A stretch of DNA of 64,000 nucleotides from assembly GCF_020544405.1 (NCBI RefSeq), contig NZ_CP065410.1, positions 4,154,001-4,218,000 on the forward strand, read 5' to 3'. A program made the position numbers and the translations under genes. A model generated the notes under the pieces. The model had not been told where the DNA came from and ran no database searches. It saw only the letters and a program-made list of their open reading frames with translations. This DNA comes from Pseudomonas sp. IAC-BECa141 (GTDB taxonomy: Bacteria; Pseudomonadota; Gammaproteobacteria; Pseudomonadales; Pseudomonadaceae). Positions 27,174-38,477 of this stretch are shown here, piece by piece; position 1 is the first letter of the stretch, and each line of letters starts with the position of its first letter.

Positions 27174-28637
27174 TTAGCGCGGGAACGCTGGCGGATTTAC
27201 ACCGGCCATGTCTTCCATCACGCGAACCACCTGGCAGCTGTAACCGAACTCGTTGTCGTACCAGACATACAGAACAACGCGGTTGTCCTGGGTAATGGTT
27301 GCCTCGGCATCCACGACACCAGCGTGACGCGAGCCCACGAAGTCAGTGGAAACCACTTCCTGCGAGCTGACGTAGTCGATCTGCTTGTGCAAATCCGAGT
27401 GCATGGCCATCTGGCGCAGGTACTCGTTGATCTCTTCGCGAGTGGTGGCCTTTTCCAGGTTCAGATTCAGAATGGCCATCGACACGTTTGGCGTAGGAAC
27501 GCGAATCGCGTTACCGGTCAGCTTGCCCTTGAGCACTGGCAACGCCTTGGCAGCTGCAGTGGCAGCACCGGTTTCGGTGATTACCATGTTCAGCGGCGCG
27601 GCGCGGCCACGACGGCTGCCCTTGTGGAAGTTGTCGATCAGGTTCTGGTCGTTGGTGAACGAGTGAACGGTTTCAACGTGGCCGTTGACGATGCCGTACT
27701 GGTCGTTGACAGCCTTGAGCACCGGCACGATGGCGTTGGTGGTGCAGGACGCCGCCGAGATGATCTTGTCGTCAGGCGTGATGTCGCCATGGTTGATGCC
27801 GTGAACGATGTTCTTCAACGCGCCTTTACCCGGAGCGGTGAGAATCACGCGGGCAGCGCCCGGGCAAGCCAGGTGCTGTCCCAGACCATCGGCATCACGC
27901 CATACACCCGTGTTGTCCACGACCAGAGCGTTTTCGATGCCGTACTGGGTATAGTCGACTTCGCTCGGGCTCTTGGCGTAGATCACCTGGATCAGGTTGC
28001 CGTTGGCGGTGATGGTGTTGTTTTCTTCGTCGATGGTGATGGTGCCATCGAACGGGCCGTGAACCGAATCACGACGCAGCAGGCTGGCACGCTTGACCAG
28101 GTCGTTTTCAGAGCCCTTGCGTACCACGATGGCGCGCAGACGCAAGCCGTCGCCACCACCGGTTTTTTCGATCAGGATGCGCGCCAGCAGACGGCCGATA
28201 CGACCGAAGCCGTACAGCACGACGTCAGTGCCTTTACGCGCCGAAGCGTTCTGCTGACCAACGACATCGGCCAGTTCTTCGCGAACGAATTGTTCAGCGG
28301 TGCGGCCATTGCCTTCAGCGCGGAACTTGAACGCCAACTTGCCCATATCCACCGAAGCCGCGCCGAGCTTCAGCTCGCTCATGGCCTTGAGAAGAGGGAA
28401 TGTTTCGTGGACGGAGAGTTCGCTGTCGTCGGAAGAGCGGTGGCGAGCAAAGCGGTGGGCTTTGAGAATCGCGATGACAGACTGGTTGATCAGGCTGCGG
28501 CCATAGATCGAGCTCACCACGTTGTTGTTGCGGTAGAGCTGACCGATAAGCGGAATCATCGCTTCCGCGAGTGCTTCACGGTCGATCCATTCACCAAGAC
28601 ACTGGTCGGGCTTCTGAGTCACGGTAACCTTCCACAT
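27174..28637 (-). CDS. gap: Glyceraldehyde-3-phosphate dehydrogenase, N-terminally extended
   Basis: The product has 487 residues from the ATG at 28637 (MWKVTVTQKPDQC). A GTG at 28622 with GGAAGG upstream is a serious alternative, and the longer frame to 28730 is unsupported. The GAPDH core starts only at GFGRIGRLL (143-151). The catalytic Cys298 lies in SAASCTTNA, and WYDNEFGYSCQ is the C-terminal signature. The approximately 137-residue helical N-terminal extension is typical of this Pseudomonas class, distinct from the classical approximately 335-residue enzyme. It interconverts G3P and 1,3-BPG, possibly gluconeogenic. Confidence 0.93.
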   Translation of the reverse strand: MWKVTVTQKPDQCLGEWIDREALAEAMIPLIGQLYRNNNVVSSIYGRSLINQSVIAILKAHRFARHRSSDDSELSVHETFPLLKAMSELKLGAASVDMGKLAFKFRAEGNGRTAEQFVREELADVVGQQNASARKGTDVVLYGFGRIGRLLARILIEKTGGGDGLRLRAIVVRKGSENDLVKRASLLRRDSVHGPFDGTITIDEENNTITANGNLIQVIYAKSPSEVDYTQYGIENALVVDNTGVWRDADGLGQHLACPGAARVILTAPGKGALKNIVHGINHGDITPDDKIISAASCTTNAIVPVLKAVNDQYGIVNGHVETVHSFTNDQNLIDNFHKGSRRGRAAPLNMVITETGAATAAAKALPVLKGKLTGNAIRVPTPNVSMAILNLNLEKATTREEINEYLRQMAMHSDLHKQIDYVSSQEVVSTDFVGSRHAGVVDAEATITQDNRVVLYVWYDNEFGYSCQVVRVMEDMAGVNPPAFPR

Positions 28638-28991
28638 GTAGGGGCAGAAAAAAGGGGCTACATTATGCCGCCGAGAACCTCTCGTAGCAATGCGCGCCTG
28701 TCGCGCAATCGGTAACAAAATCCCGTCCAAAAAAATAACGCTCTGCGCCAGCCCAGTAAAACCGGGGCTTCCAGCGCAGTCAGTTTTTCGACGACTGTTA
28801 GACGATGTCTGTAACCCTCCGTAACACCTCCGACTTTTGGCACTACATAACCGTAAAAAAAGCGCTGGTTTTTATGGTTACCACTACATTTTTCCCAAAC
28901 AGCGCAGATAGACGCATCCTGCAACTGACAGGCGGCACCGGACGCCGCTACAATTACCGACTTTGTCGCAACGCCTGGAGCTCAACCTTCC
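28638..28991. promoter_or_regulatory. Divergent gap/mfd promoter region
   Basis: 354 bases without a gene, carrying the promoters of gap (minus) and mfd (plus). Its main feature is an inverted repeat at 28848-28880 flanked by direct repeats (described separately). I see no small ORF with a good start, and no terminator. Confidence 0.5.
28841..28889. repeat. Inverted repeat inside a direct repeat
   Basis: TAACCGTAAAAA (28848-28859) and TTTTTATGGTTA (28869-28880) pair with one mismatch around a 9-base spacer containing AGCGCT. The same octamer CACTACAT lies on both sides (28841-28848 and 28882-28889). It may be a regulator operator or a remnant of an inserted element. Confidence 0.6.
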
Positions 28992-31900
28992 GTGCCTGTT
29001 CTGCGTCTACCGCTTCTCCCTGCCGCGGCAGGTAAACAGCACTGGGGCAACCTCCCCGGTGCCGCCCTGAGCCTGGCAATTGCCGAGGCTGCCAGCGCTG
29101 CCAAGCGCTTCACGCTGCTTTTGACCGCCGACAGCCAGAGTGCCGAACGGCTGGAACAGGAGCTGAGCTTCTTCGCCCCGGATTTGCCAGTGCTGCATTT
29201 CCCGGACTGGGAAACCCTGCCCTACGACCTGTTCTCGCCACACCAGGACATCATCTCCCAGCGCATTGCCAGCCTTTATAGACTGCCTGAACTGGAACAT
29301 GGCGTGCTGGTGGTGCCGATCACCACCGCCCTGCATCGTCTGGCGCCGACCAAATTCCTGCTCGGCAGCAGTCTGGTGCTGGATGTCGGGCAGAAGCTCG
29401 ATGTCGAGCAAATGCGCTCGCGCCTGGAAGCCAGCGGCTATCGCTACGTCGACACAGTTTACGAACACGGCGAGTTCACGGTGCGTGGCGCGTTGATCGA
29501 CCTGTTCCCGATGGGCAGCAAACTGCCGTATCGCATCGATCTGTTCGACGATGAAATCGAAACCCTGCGCACCTTCGATCCGGAAACCCAGCGTTCCATC
29601 GACAAGGTCGATTCGGTCAAGCTGCTGCCGGCCAAGGAATTCCCGCTGCAGAAAGAAGCGGTCACTCGCTTCAAGGCACGCTTTCGCGAGCGTTTCGACG
29701 TCGACTTCCGTCGCTGCCCGATCTTTCAGGACCTGAGCAGCGGCATCACGCCGGCCGGCATCGAGTACTACCTGCCGCTGTTCTTCGAAGAAACCTCGAC
29801 CCTGTTCGATTACTTGCCGCAGGACACTCAAGTGTTCTCGCTGCCAGGCATCGAGCAAGCGGCGGAAAATTTCTGGAACGACGTACGCAATCGTTATGAA
29901 GAGCGCCGCGTCGACCCATCGCGTCCTTTATTGCCGCCGGCCGAACTTTTCCTGCCGGTGGAAGACTGTTTCGCCCGCCTGAAGAACTGGCCGCGCGTGG
30001 TCGCCAGTCAGCAGGATGTGGAAACCGGTGCCGGCCGGGAGCGCTTCCCGGCGCAGGCATTGCCGAATCTGGCGATCGAAGCCAAGGCCACGCAACCTTT
30101 GGCCGCGCTTTCGGCATTCCTCGACGAATTCCCGGGGCGCGTGCTGTTTACCGCCGAATCCGCAGGCCGTCGCGAAGTGTTGCTGGAGTTGCTGGATCGC
30201 CTGAAGCTGCGCCCGAAAACCGTCGACAGCTGGCCGGACTTCGTTGCAAGCAAGGATCGCCTGGCGATCACCATCGCCCCGCTCGACGAAGGCTTGATGC
30301 TGGATGACCCGGCGTTGGCACTGGTCGCGGAAAGCCCGCTGTTCGGCCAACGGGTGATGCAGCGTCGTCGCCGCGAAAAACGCGCCGACGCCAACAACGA
30401 TGCGGTGATCAAGAACCTCACCGAGCTGCGCGAAGGCGCGCCGGTGGTGCACATCGACCACGGTGTCGGTCGCTATCTCGGCCTGACGATTCTGGAAATC
30501 GACAATCAGGCTGCCGAATTCCTGACCCTCGAATACGCCGAGAACGCCAAGCTCTATGTGCCGGTGGCCAACCTGCATCTGATCGCCCGTTACACCGGTA
30601 GCGACGATGCGCTGGCCCCGCTGCACCGCCTCGGCTCCGAGACCTGGCAGAAAGCCAAGCGCAAGGCCGCCGAGCAAGTGCGTGACGTCGCTGCCGAATT
30701 GCTTGACATCTATGCCCGCCGCGCCGCCCGCGAAGGTTATGCCTTTGCCGACCCGAAGGCCGATTACGCGACTTTCAGCGCCGGCTTCCCGTTCGAGGAG
30801 ACTCCGGACCAGCAATCCACCATCGAAGCCGTGCGTGAAGACATGCTTGCGCCGAAACCGATGGATCGCCTGGTCTGCGGCGACGTCGGTTTCGGCAAGA
30901 CCGAAGTGGCCATGCGCGCCGCGTTCATCGCTGTACACGGCGGCAAACAAGTGGCGATTCTGGTGCCGACCACCCTGCTCGCCCAGCAGCATTACAACAG
31001 CTTCCGCGACCGCTTCGCCGACTGGCCGGTGACCGTGGAAGTGATGAGCCGCTTCAAGTCGGCCAAGGAAGTGAACGCTGCGGTGGCCGAGCTGGCCGAA
31101 GGCAATATCGACATCGTCATCGGCACCCACAAGTTGCTGCAGGACGACGTCAAAATCAAAAACCTCGGGCTGGTAATCATCGACGAAGAGCACCGCTTCG
31201 GTGTCCGTCAGAAGGAACAGCTCAAGGCCCTGCGCAGCGAAGTCGACATTCTTACGCTGACGGCCACGCCGATTCCGCGCACGCTGAACATGGCAGTGTC
31301 GGGTATGCGCGACCTGTCGATCATCGCCACGCCGCCGGCGCGACGCCTGTCGGTGCGCACGTTCGTCATGGAGCAGAACAAGAGCACAGTCAAAGAGGCT
31401 TTGCTGCGTGAGCTGCTGCGTGGCGGCCAGGTTTACTACCTGCACAACGACGTGAAGACCATCGAGAAGTGCGCCGCCGAACTCGCCGAACTGGTGCCGG
31501 AAGCGCGGATCGGCATCGGCCACGGGCAGATGCGCGAACGCGAACTCGAACAGGTGATGAGCGACTTCTACCACAAGCGCTTCAACGTGCTGATCGCCTC
31601 GACCATCATCGAGACCGGCATCGACGTGCCGAGCGCCAACACCATCATCATCGAGCGTGCCGACAAGTTCGGCCTGGCGCAGTTGCACCAGTTACGCGGT
31701 CGTGTTGGTCGTAGTCACCACCAGGCTTACGCCTACCTGCTGACCCCGCCACGCCAGCAAATTACCGGTGATGCGGAAAAACGTCTGGAGGCGATTGCCA
31801 ATACTCAGGATCTGGGTGCCGGCTTCGTGCTGGCCACCAACGATCTGGAAATCCGTGGCGCCGGCGAATTGCTGGGCGACGGTCAGAGCGGGCAGATTCA

Positions 31901-32441
31901 GGCTGTCGGCTTCACGCTGTACATGGAAATGCTTGAGCGCGCAGTGAAGTCGATCCGCAAGGGCGAGCAGCCGAACCTCGATCAACCGCTCGGCGGCGGC
32001 CCGGAGGTCAACCTGCGGGTGCCGGCGCTGATTCCGGAAGATTATCTGCCGGATGTTCACGCGCGCCTGATCCTGTACAAGCGCATCGCTTCGGCCACCG
32101 ACGAGGAAGGCCTGAAAGATCTGCAAGTCGAGATGATCGATCGCTTCGGTCTGCTGCCGGAGCCGACCAAGAATCTGATGCGCATCACGGCGCTGAAATT
32201 GCAGGCCGAGCAGCTGGGCATCAAGAAAGTCGATGGCGGCCCGCAAGGTGGGCGCATCGAGTTCGCGGCGCAGACGCCGGTCGACCCGATGACCCTGATC
32301 AAACTGATCCAGAGCCAGCCAAAACGCTACAAATTCGAAGGCGCCACCGTGTTCAAGTTCCAGGTGCCGATGGAGCGCCCGGAAGAGCGCTTTAATACTG
32401 TGGAGGCGCTGTTCGAGCGCCTCATCCCGAAAACTGCTTGA
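28992..32441 (+). CDS. mfd: Transcription-repair coupling factor
   Basis: This 1149-residue DNA translocase removes stalled RNA polymerase and recruits UvrA. The order is: UvrB-homology N-terminal part (about 1-450), CarD-like RNAP-interacting domain (about 475-550, HIDHGVGRYLGL), RecG-like helicase core with GDVGFGKTEVAM (Walker A) and IIDEEHRFG (DEEH box), then TRG and a C-terminal UvrA-binding autoinhibitory region. The length is standard. The start is GTG at 28992, with MPVLRLPLLP typical of Pseudomonas Mfd. It is followed closely by csiV and the SNF2 gene, likely in one transcript. Confidence 0.97.
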   Translation: MPVLRLPLLPAAAGKQHWGNLPGAALSLAIAEAASAAKRFTLLLTADSQSAERLEQELSFFAPDLPVLHFPDWETLPYDLFSPHQDIISQRIASLYRLPELEHGVLVVPITTALHRLAPTKFLLGSSLVLDVGQKLDVEQMRSRLEASGYRYVDTVYEHGEFTVRGALIDLFPMGSKLPYRIDLFDDEIETLRTFDPETQRSIDKVDSVKLLPAKEFPLQKEAVTRFKARFRERFDVDFRRCPIFQDLSSGITPAGIEYYLPLFFEETSTLFDYLPQDTQVFSLPGIEQAAENFWNDVRNRYEERRVDPSRPLLPPAELFLPVEDCFARLKNWPRVVASQQDVETGAGRERFPAQALPNLAIEAKATQPLAALSAFLDEFPGRVLFTAESAGRREVLLELLDRLKLRPKTVDSWPDFVASKDRLAITIAPLDEGLMLDDPALALVAESPLFGQRVMQRRRREKRADANNDAVIKNLTELREGAPVVHIDHGVGRYLGLTILEIDNQAAEFLTLEYAENAKLYVPVANLHLIARYTGSDDALAPLHRLGSETWQKAKRKAAEQVRDVAAELLDIYARRAAREGYAFADPKADYATFSAGFPFEETPDQQSTIEAVREDMLAPKPMDRLVCGDVGFGKTEVAMRAAFIAVHGGKQVAILVPTTLLAQQHYNSFRDRFADWPVTVEVMSRFKSAKEVNAAVAELAEGNIDIVIGTHKLLQDDVKIKNLGLVIIDEEHRFGVRQKEQLKALRSEVDILTLTATPIPRTLNMAVSGMRDLSIIATPPARRLSVRTFVMEQNKSTVKEALLRELLRGGQVYYLHNDVKTIEKCAAELAELVPEARIGIGHGQMRERELEQVMSDFYHKRFNVLIASTIIETGIDVPSANTIIIERADKFGLAQLHQLRGRVGRSHHQAYAYLLTPPRQQITGDAEKRLEAIANTQDLGAGFVLATNDLEIRGAGELLGDGQSGQIQAVGFTLYMEMLERAVKSIRKGEQPNLDQPLGGGPEVNLRVPALIPEDYLPDVHARLILYKRIASATDEEGLKDLQVEMIDRFGLLPEPTKNLMRITALKLQAEQLGIKKVDGGPQGGRIEFAAQTPVDPMTLIKLIQSQPKRYKFEGATVFKFQVPMERPEERFNTVEALFERLIPKTA

Positions 32442-32451
32442 AGGACGCCGC

Positions 32452-33018
32452 ATGCGCCTGTTTCGCTCATTGACCTTGCTACTGACACTTGTAGCACCGA
32501 CGGCGTTTGCCGATGACCTGTATCAGGTCGAAATGATTCTGGTACGTCAGAACGCCGTGCCGGCGATAGTCAGCCGCGCCGCACCGGAAGACTGGGCAGC
32601 CGGCGCCCAACGCTTAGGCGATGACAGCAAACGCACCCCGGCATTGAACGATGTTGTGAGCAAACTCAACGCCAGCGGCGAGTACAGCGTGCTGATGCAC
32701 AAAGCCTGGCAGCAGACGCTGGGCGAGACTCCAGCCAAGGTCGCAGTCAGCGAAGGTCAGGAGCAGTTCGGCCAATTCCCTATCGAAGGCACCATAGAAA
32801 TGAAGCTCGGGCGCTTTACCGACGTGAACGCCGACTTCTGGGTCAACCAGATCGACGCCAACGGCATGGTCACCGCCAGCGAGCGCCTGAAACAGAACAG
32901 CCATACCAAGAACGGCCAACTCAACTACCTCGACAACGGCCACCTGGCCCTGCTGATCAAGATCACTTCACTGACGGCACCCGCGCCTCGGGAAGCGCCT
33001 GAAGTCGTTCCGGACTGA
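32452..33018 (+). CDS. csiV: CsiV family periplasmic protein
   Basis: This 188-residue protein has a signal peptide (hydrophobic 5-19, cleavage near FADD) and a mature region with DLYQVEMILVRQN, typical of the CsiV family (first named in Shewanella for stabilising SltB/cell-wall activity). Its role in Pseudomonas is not known. It starts 10 nt after mfd and precedes the SNF2 gene by 11 nt, so all three are probably co-transcribed. Confidence 0.82.
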   Translation: MRLFRSLTLLLTLVAPTAFADDLYQVEMILVRQNAVPAIVSRAAPEDWAAGAQRLGDDSKRTPALNDVVSKLNASGEYSVLMHKAWQQTLGETPAKVAVSEGQEQFGQFPIEGTIEMKLGRFTDVNADFWVNQIDANGMVTASERLKQNSHTKNGQLNYLDNGHLALLIKITSLTAPAPREAPEVVPD

Positions 33019-33029
33019 TCGAAGTCCTT

Positions 33030-35720
33030 ATGCCCCCGCCCCTGAGTAAACCGCTGGCCTCCTCCTGGGTCAGCCGATTCAAGGAACAGAGCCTGGAGCG
33101 TGGCCGCCGCTACGCGCTGGAAAACCGGGTGCGATTCGTGCAGGTCGGCGACGCGACCATCACCGCCAGTTGCGAAGGCTCTGGCGGTAACGTCTACCGT
33201 CAGACGATTCACCTGCGTGAGTCGGCCAAAGGCACCCTGCTGATGGTCGACGCGACCTGCACCTGCCCGGTACACAGCAACTGCAAACATTGCGCGGCGG
33301 TGTTGCTGCAAGTGCAGGAAACCCTCGAATACCCCGCCGCCGCCAAAGACGCCGAACTGCTGGAAAAACTCCAGGCCGTGCTGGAAAACCGCAGCCCGAA
33401 GGCACCGCCGCAAGTGCTGGTGGATAACGTGCAACCGGTGCCACGCCTGTGGCTGGCGAGTGTCGAGTTCAGCGCGTTCGAACCACGCAACGGCAAGATG
33501 CAGCGCTACATCCAGCATCGCGCAGCGCTGTCCTTCAGTTACCTCGACGAATACGTCAGCGGCCAGAAGAACAGCGACATCCTGATTCGCCAGGAAGCCC
33601 AGACCCTGCGGGTGAAACGCCATCCGGACATTGAACAAAGCTACCGCGAGCAGCTGCGAATCCTCGGCTTTCGCATCGCCACCCGGCAGAGCAAGGCTCT
33701 GCCGGAAAGCGCCGGCGAACTTTATGAGATGGTCAACGACAGCGCCTGGCTGACGTTCACTCTCAATGATCTGCCGAAGCTGCGCACCCAGGGCTGGGAG
33801 CTGTTGGTCGACGATGAGTTCGGCTTCGACCTGACCGCCGTCGACGACTGGTACGCCACCGTCGAGCAGGCGCCGGAGCGGGACTGGTTCGATCTGGAGC
33901 TGGGAATCATCGTCAACGGTGAGCGCCTGAGCCTGCTGCCGATCTTGCTCAACCTGATGCGCTCGCATACGGAAATCCTCAATCCGGAACGTCTCGCCCG
34001 CCGTCGCGACGATGAACTGATTCTGGTGAACATCCCGCAACGCAACAGCGAGCATGGACCGCTGCAAGTCGCCCTGCCCCTCGGCCGGCTTAAGCCGGTG
34101 CTGGCGACCCTTGGCGAGTTCTATTTGCAGGAACCGGGCGAAACCACCCTGCGCCTGAGCAAGGCCGACGCCACGCGCCTGAATTCGCTGGAAGGCATTC
34201 CGCTGCTGTGGGAGGGTGGCGAGCAGATTCGCAGCTTCGCCCAGCGCTTGCGTGACATCCGCGATTACAGCGCCAAGCCACCCAAGGGGCTGAATGCGAC
34301 ACTGCGTCCTTATCAGGTCGAAGGCTTGAGCTGGATGCAGTCGCTGCGGCAACTGGAAGTCGGCGGGATTCTCGCGGATGACATGGGACTGGGCAAAACC
34401 CTACAGACTCTGGCGCACATTCTCAGCGAGAAGAACGCCGGGCGCCTGGATCGGCCGTGCATGGTGGTGATGCCTACCAGCCTGATTCCCAACTGGCTGG
34501 ACGAAGCGGCGCACTTCACGCCGCAGCTCAAGGTTGTCGCCCTGTACGGTGCCAGCCGTAAAAAGCATTTCGAGCATCTGGCCGAATACGACCTGATCCT
34601 CACGACCTATGCATTGCTGCCCAAGGATGTCGAACGCCTGGCGCAACAGCCGCTGCATGTACTGGTGCTGGATGAAGCGCAGTACATCAAGAACCCGAAC
34701 AGCAAAGCCGCGCAGGCAGCCCGAGAATTGAACGCTCGTCAGCGCCTGTGCCTGAGCGGGACGCCGCTGGAAAATCACCTGGGCGAACTGTGGTCGCTGT
34801 TTCACTTTCTGCTGCCTGGCTGGCTCGGCGACGTCAAAAGCTTCAACGCCGATTACCGCGTGCCGATCGAAAAGCGCGCGAGCGAAGTCAGACTTCAGCA
34901 CCTCAACGGTCGGATCAAACCGTTCCTGTTGCGCCGCACCAAGGAACAGGTCGCGACCGAGTTGCCGCCAAAAACCGAGATCATCCATTGGGTCGAGCTC
35001 AACGAGGCTCAGCGCGACGTGTACGAAACCATGCGTCTGGCCATGGACAAGAAGGTGCGCGACGAGATCACCCGCAAAGGCGTGGCGCGCAGTCAGATCA
35101 TCATTCTGGAAGCACTGCTCAAACTCCGGCAGGTCTGCTGCGATTTGCGCCTGGTCAACGACGCCACCCTGCCCGCTCGCGGCAGCACCTCGGGCAAGCT
35201 CGACAGCCTGATGGAGATGCTTGAGGAATTGTTTGAGGAAGGCCGGCGGATTCTGCTGTTTTCGCAGTTCACTTCGATGCTGTCATTGATTGAGGACGAG
35301 CTGAAAAAACGCAATATCTCCTATGCGCTGCTGACGGGACAGACCCGGGATCGGCGCACACCAGTGAAGGAATTCCAGAGCGGCAAGCGTCAGATCTTTC
35401 TCATCAGCCTGAAGGCTGGCGGTGTGGGTCTGAACCTGACGGAAGCGGACACGGTGATTCATTACGATCCGTGGTGGAACCCGGCGACCGAGAATCAGGC
35501 AACTGACCGCGCGTATCGCATTGGCCAGGAGAAACCGGTGTTCGTCTACAAGATGATTGCCCGAGGCACGGTCGAGGAGAAAATTCAGCATCTGCAGCGG
35601 GAAAAATCCGACCTGGCGGCTGGCGTGCTGGACGGGCGAAAGGCCGGGGACTGGAAGTTGCAGAGTGATGATATCGAGGCGCTGTTTGCGCCGTTGCCGG
35701 ACAAGTTCGACAAGCGCTGA
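33030..35720 (+). CDS. SNF2-family helicase with N-terminal SWIM zinc finger
   Basis: This 896-residue protein has a SWIM finger near residues 75-90 (CTCPVHSNCKHCAAVLL, the CxCx6CxH pattern), then a variable middle region, then SNF2 ATPase motifs DDMGLGKTLQT (Walker A), VLDEAQYIKN (DEAQ-like), LSGTPLENHLGELWSL and the C-terminal helicase half with QATDRAYRIGQ. SNF2/RapA-like enzymes move along dsDNA and displace proteins; the SWIM finger may bind DNA or protein. Third gene of the mfd-csiV cluster; the link to Mfd suggests a transcription/repair role but the function is unproven. An inverted REP pair follows. Confidence 0.93.
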   Translation: MPPPLSKPLASSWVSRFKEQSLERGRRYALENRVRFVQVGDATITASCEGSGGNVYRQTIHLRESAKGTLLMVDATCTCPVHSNCKHCAAVLLQVQETLEYPAAAKDAELLEKLQAVLENRSPKAPPQVLVDNVQPVPRLWLASVEFSAFEPRNGKMQRYIQHRAALSFSYLDEYVSGQKNSDILIRQEAQTLRVKRHPDIEQSYREQLRILGFRIATRQSKALPESAGELYEMVNDSAWLTFTLNDLPKLRTQGWELLVDDEFGFDLTAVDDWYATVEQAPERDWFDLELGIIVNGERLSLLPILLNLMRSHTEILNPERLARRRDDELILVNIPQRNSEHGPLQVALPLGRLKPVLATLGEFYLQEPGETTLRLSKADATRLNSLEGIPLLWEGGEQIRSFAQRLRDIRDYSAKPPKGLNATLRPYQVEGLSWMQSLRQLEVGGILADDMGLGKTLQTLAHILSEKNAGRLDRPCMVVMPTSLIPNWLDEAAHFTPQLKVVALYGASRKKHFEHLAEYDLILTTYALLPKDVERLAQQPLHVLVLDEAQYIKNPNSKAAQAARELNARQRLCLSGTPLENHLGELWSLFHFLLPGWLGDVKSFNADYRVPIEKRASEVRLQHLNGRIKPFLLRRTKEQVATELPPKTEIIHWVELNEAQRDVYETMRLAMDKKVRDEITRKGVARSQIIILEALLKLRQVCCDLRLVNDATLPARGSTSGKLDSLMEMLEELFEEGRRILLFSQFTSMLSLIEDELKKRNISYALLTGQTRDRRTPVKEFQSGKRQIFLISLKAGGVGLNLTEADTVIHYDPWWNPATENQATDRAYRIGQEKPVFVYKMIARGTVEEKIQHLQREKSDLAAGVLDGRKAGDWKLQSDDIEALFAPLPDKFDKR

Positions 35721-35744
35721 GATCCATGTCGGCTTGCAGATCGA

Positions 35745-35806
35745 TTCGCGGGCAAGCCCGCTCCCACAGAGATAGCGCTCAACCTGTGGGAGCGGGCTTG
35801 CCCGCA
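35745..35806. repeat. Inverted pair of REP elements
   Basis: Two approximately 22-base REP copies of the GCGGGCAAGCCCGCTCCCACA type face each other (35748-35768 and 35785-35805), separated by 16 bases, in the gap between the convergent SNF2 and phosphorylase genes. The core differs from the pair near copS (GGGCAAGCCC versus GAGCAAGCTC). Confidence 0.9.
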
Positions 35807-35834
35807 AATGACTCGACTCGGTTTTGAGCCCGAA

Positions 35835-37596
<1,762 letters not shown>

Positions 37597-37609
37597 AGAA
37601 ATTCCTTGA

Positions 37610-37688
37610 AAACGAAAAACCCGTCTCCCACAAAATCACCGCCAGAGGCATGGCCCGGCGGATCGGTGATTTCAATGAGAAACGGGTT
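37610..37688 (-). terminator. Long-stem terminator after psrA
   Basis: On the minus strand AACCCGT..GAG and AAATCACCG arms pair with ACGGGTT and CGGTGATTT over about 70 bases, followed by TTTTTCGTTTT toward nagZ. It looks like a large terminator, possibly derived from a REP element (a TGTGGGAG motif lies inside). Confidence 0.7.
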
Positions 37689-37754
37689 CAGGACGAGAGT
37701 CGACATGGGCGGCTAGCTTAGCGGATGTCAGCTGCCGCGCCCACCCATGGACGG

Positions 37755-38462
37755 TTAAACCTTGGCAGGTGTCGGCGCAGACTTGCTGCGTGGTCGCAAC
37801 TGCGCGGTAGCCATTGCAGTGTCAGTGACGCCGGTTTCGGCACGCATGCCGGCTGCCAGGAACGGCACCATCAGACGCATCACCTGCTCGATGGAAGTGT
37901 TGACACCGAAATCGGTCTCGGCAATCGCGCGCAAGGCCTTGATCCCCGACATGCTGAATGCTGCGGCACCGAGCATGAAGTGCACGCGCCAGAACAGTTC
38001 GATCGGAGGAATACGCGGGGCAGCTTCGTTTACCAGCAACATGTAGCGACGGAAAACCTTTCCGTACATGTCTTCCAGATACCGACGCAAGTGGCCTTGA
38101 CTCTGACTGAATGCAAGCCCCAGCAAACGCATGAAAATCGACAGATCGTTGCCGCTGCGTGGCTGTACCACCAGTGCTTGCTCGACGAGGATTTCCAGCA
38201 GCTCTTCGAGCGAAGGCTTGTTCTCTGGCTTGGCCTGGCGGCGTTCCAGCTCTTTGTCGAGGCTGATGCAGAACGGACCGAGGAAGCGCGAGAAAACCGC
38301 CTGAATCAGCGCCTTCTTCGACCCAAAGTGATAGTTCACCGCAGCGAGGTTGACCCCTGCCTTGCTGGTGATCAGACGCAATGAGGTTTCAGCGAAACCT
38401 TTTTCCGCGAACAGCTGTTCTGCAGCATCAAGAATGCGTTCAACGGTTTCCGACTGGGCCAT
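37755..38462 (-). CDS. psrA: TetR-family fatty-acid regulator PsrA
   Basis: The product has 235 residues from the ATG at 38462 (MAQSETVERIL; the frame continues upstream to 38480 through non-coding operator DNA). The N-terminal TetR helix-turn-helix includes TSLRLITSKAGVNLAAVNYHFGSK. PsrA represses itself and fatty-acid beta-oxidation genes (fadBA) and activates rpoS in Pseudomonas; long-chain fatty acids release it. Two overlapping palindromes lie 16-42 nt upstream of its start. It neighbours lexA divergently. Confidence 0.95.
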   Translation of the reverse strand: MAQSETVERILDAAEQLFAEKGFAETSLRLITSKAGVNLAAVNYHFGSKKALIQAVFSRFLGPFCISLDKELERRQAKPENKPSLEELLEILVEQALVVQPRSGNDLSIFMRLLGLAFSQSQGHLRRYLEDMYGKVFRRYMLLVNEAAPRIPPIELFWRVHFMLGAAAFSMSGIKALRAIAETDFGVNTSIEQVMRLMVPFLAAGMRAETGVTDTAMATAQLRPRSKSAPTPAKV

Positions 38463-38477
38463 GGCTACTCCGCCTGA

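Noticed and set aside
29928..31688. Open frame of 586 codons on the minus strand
   Set aside because: Antisense to mfd; no domain, no start context.
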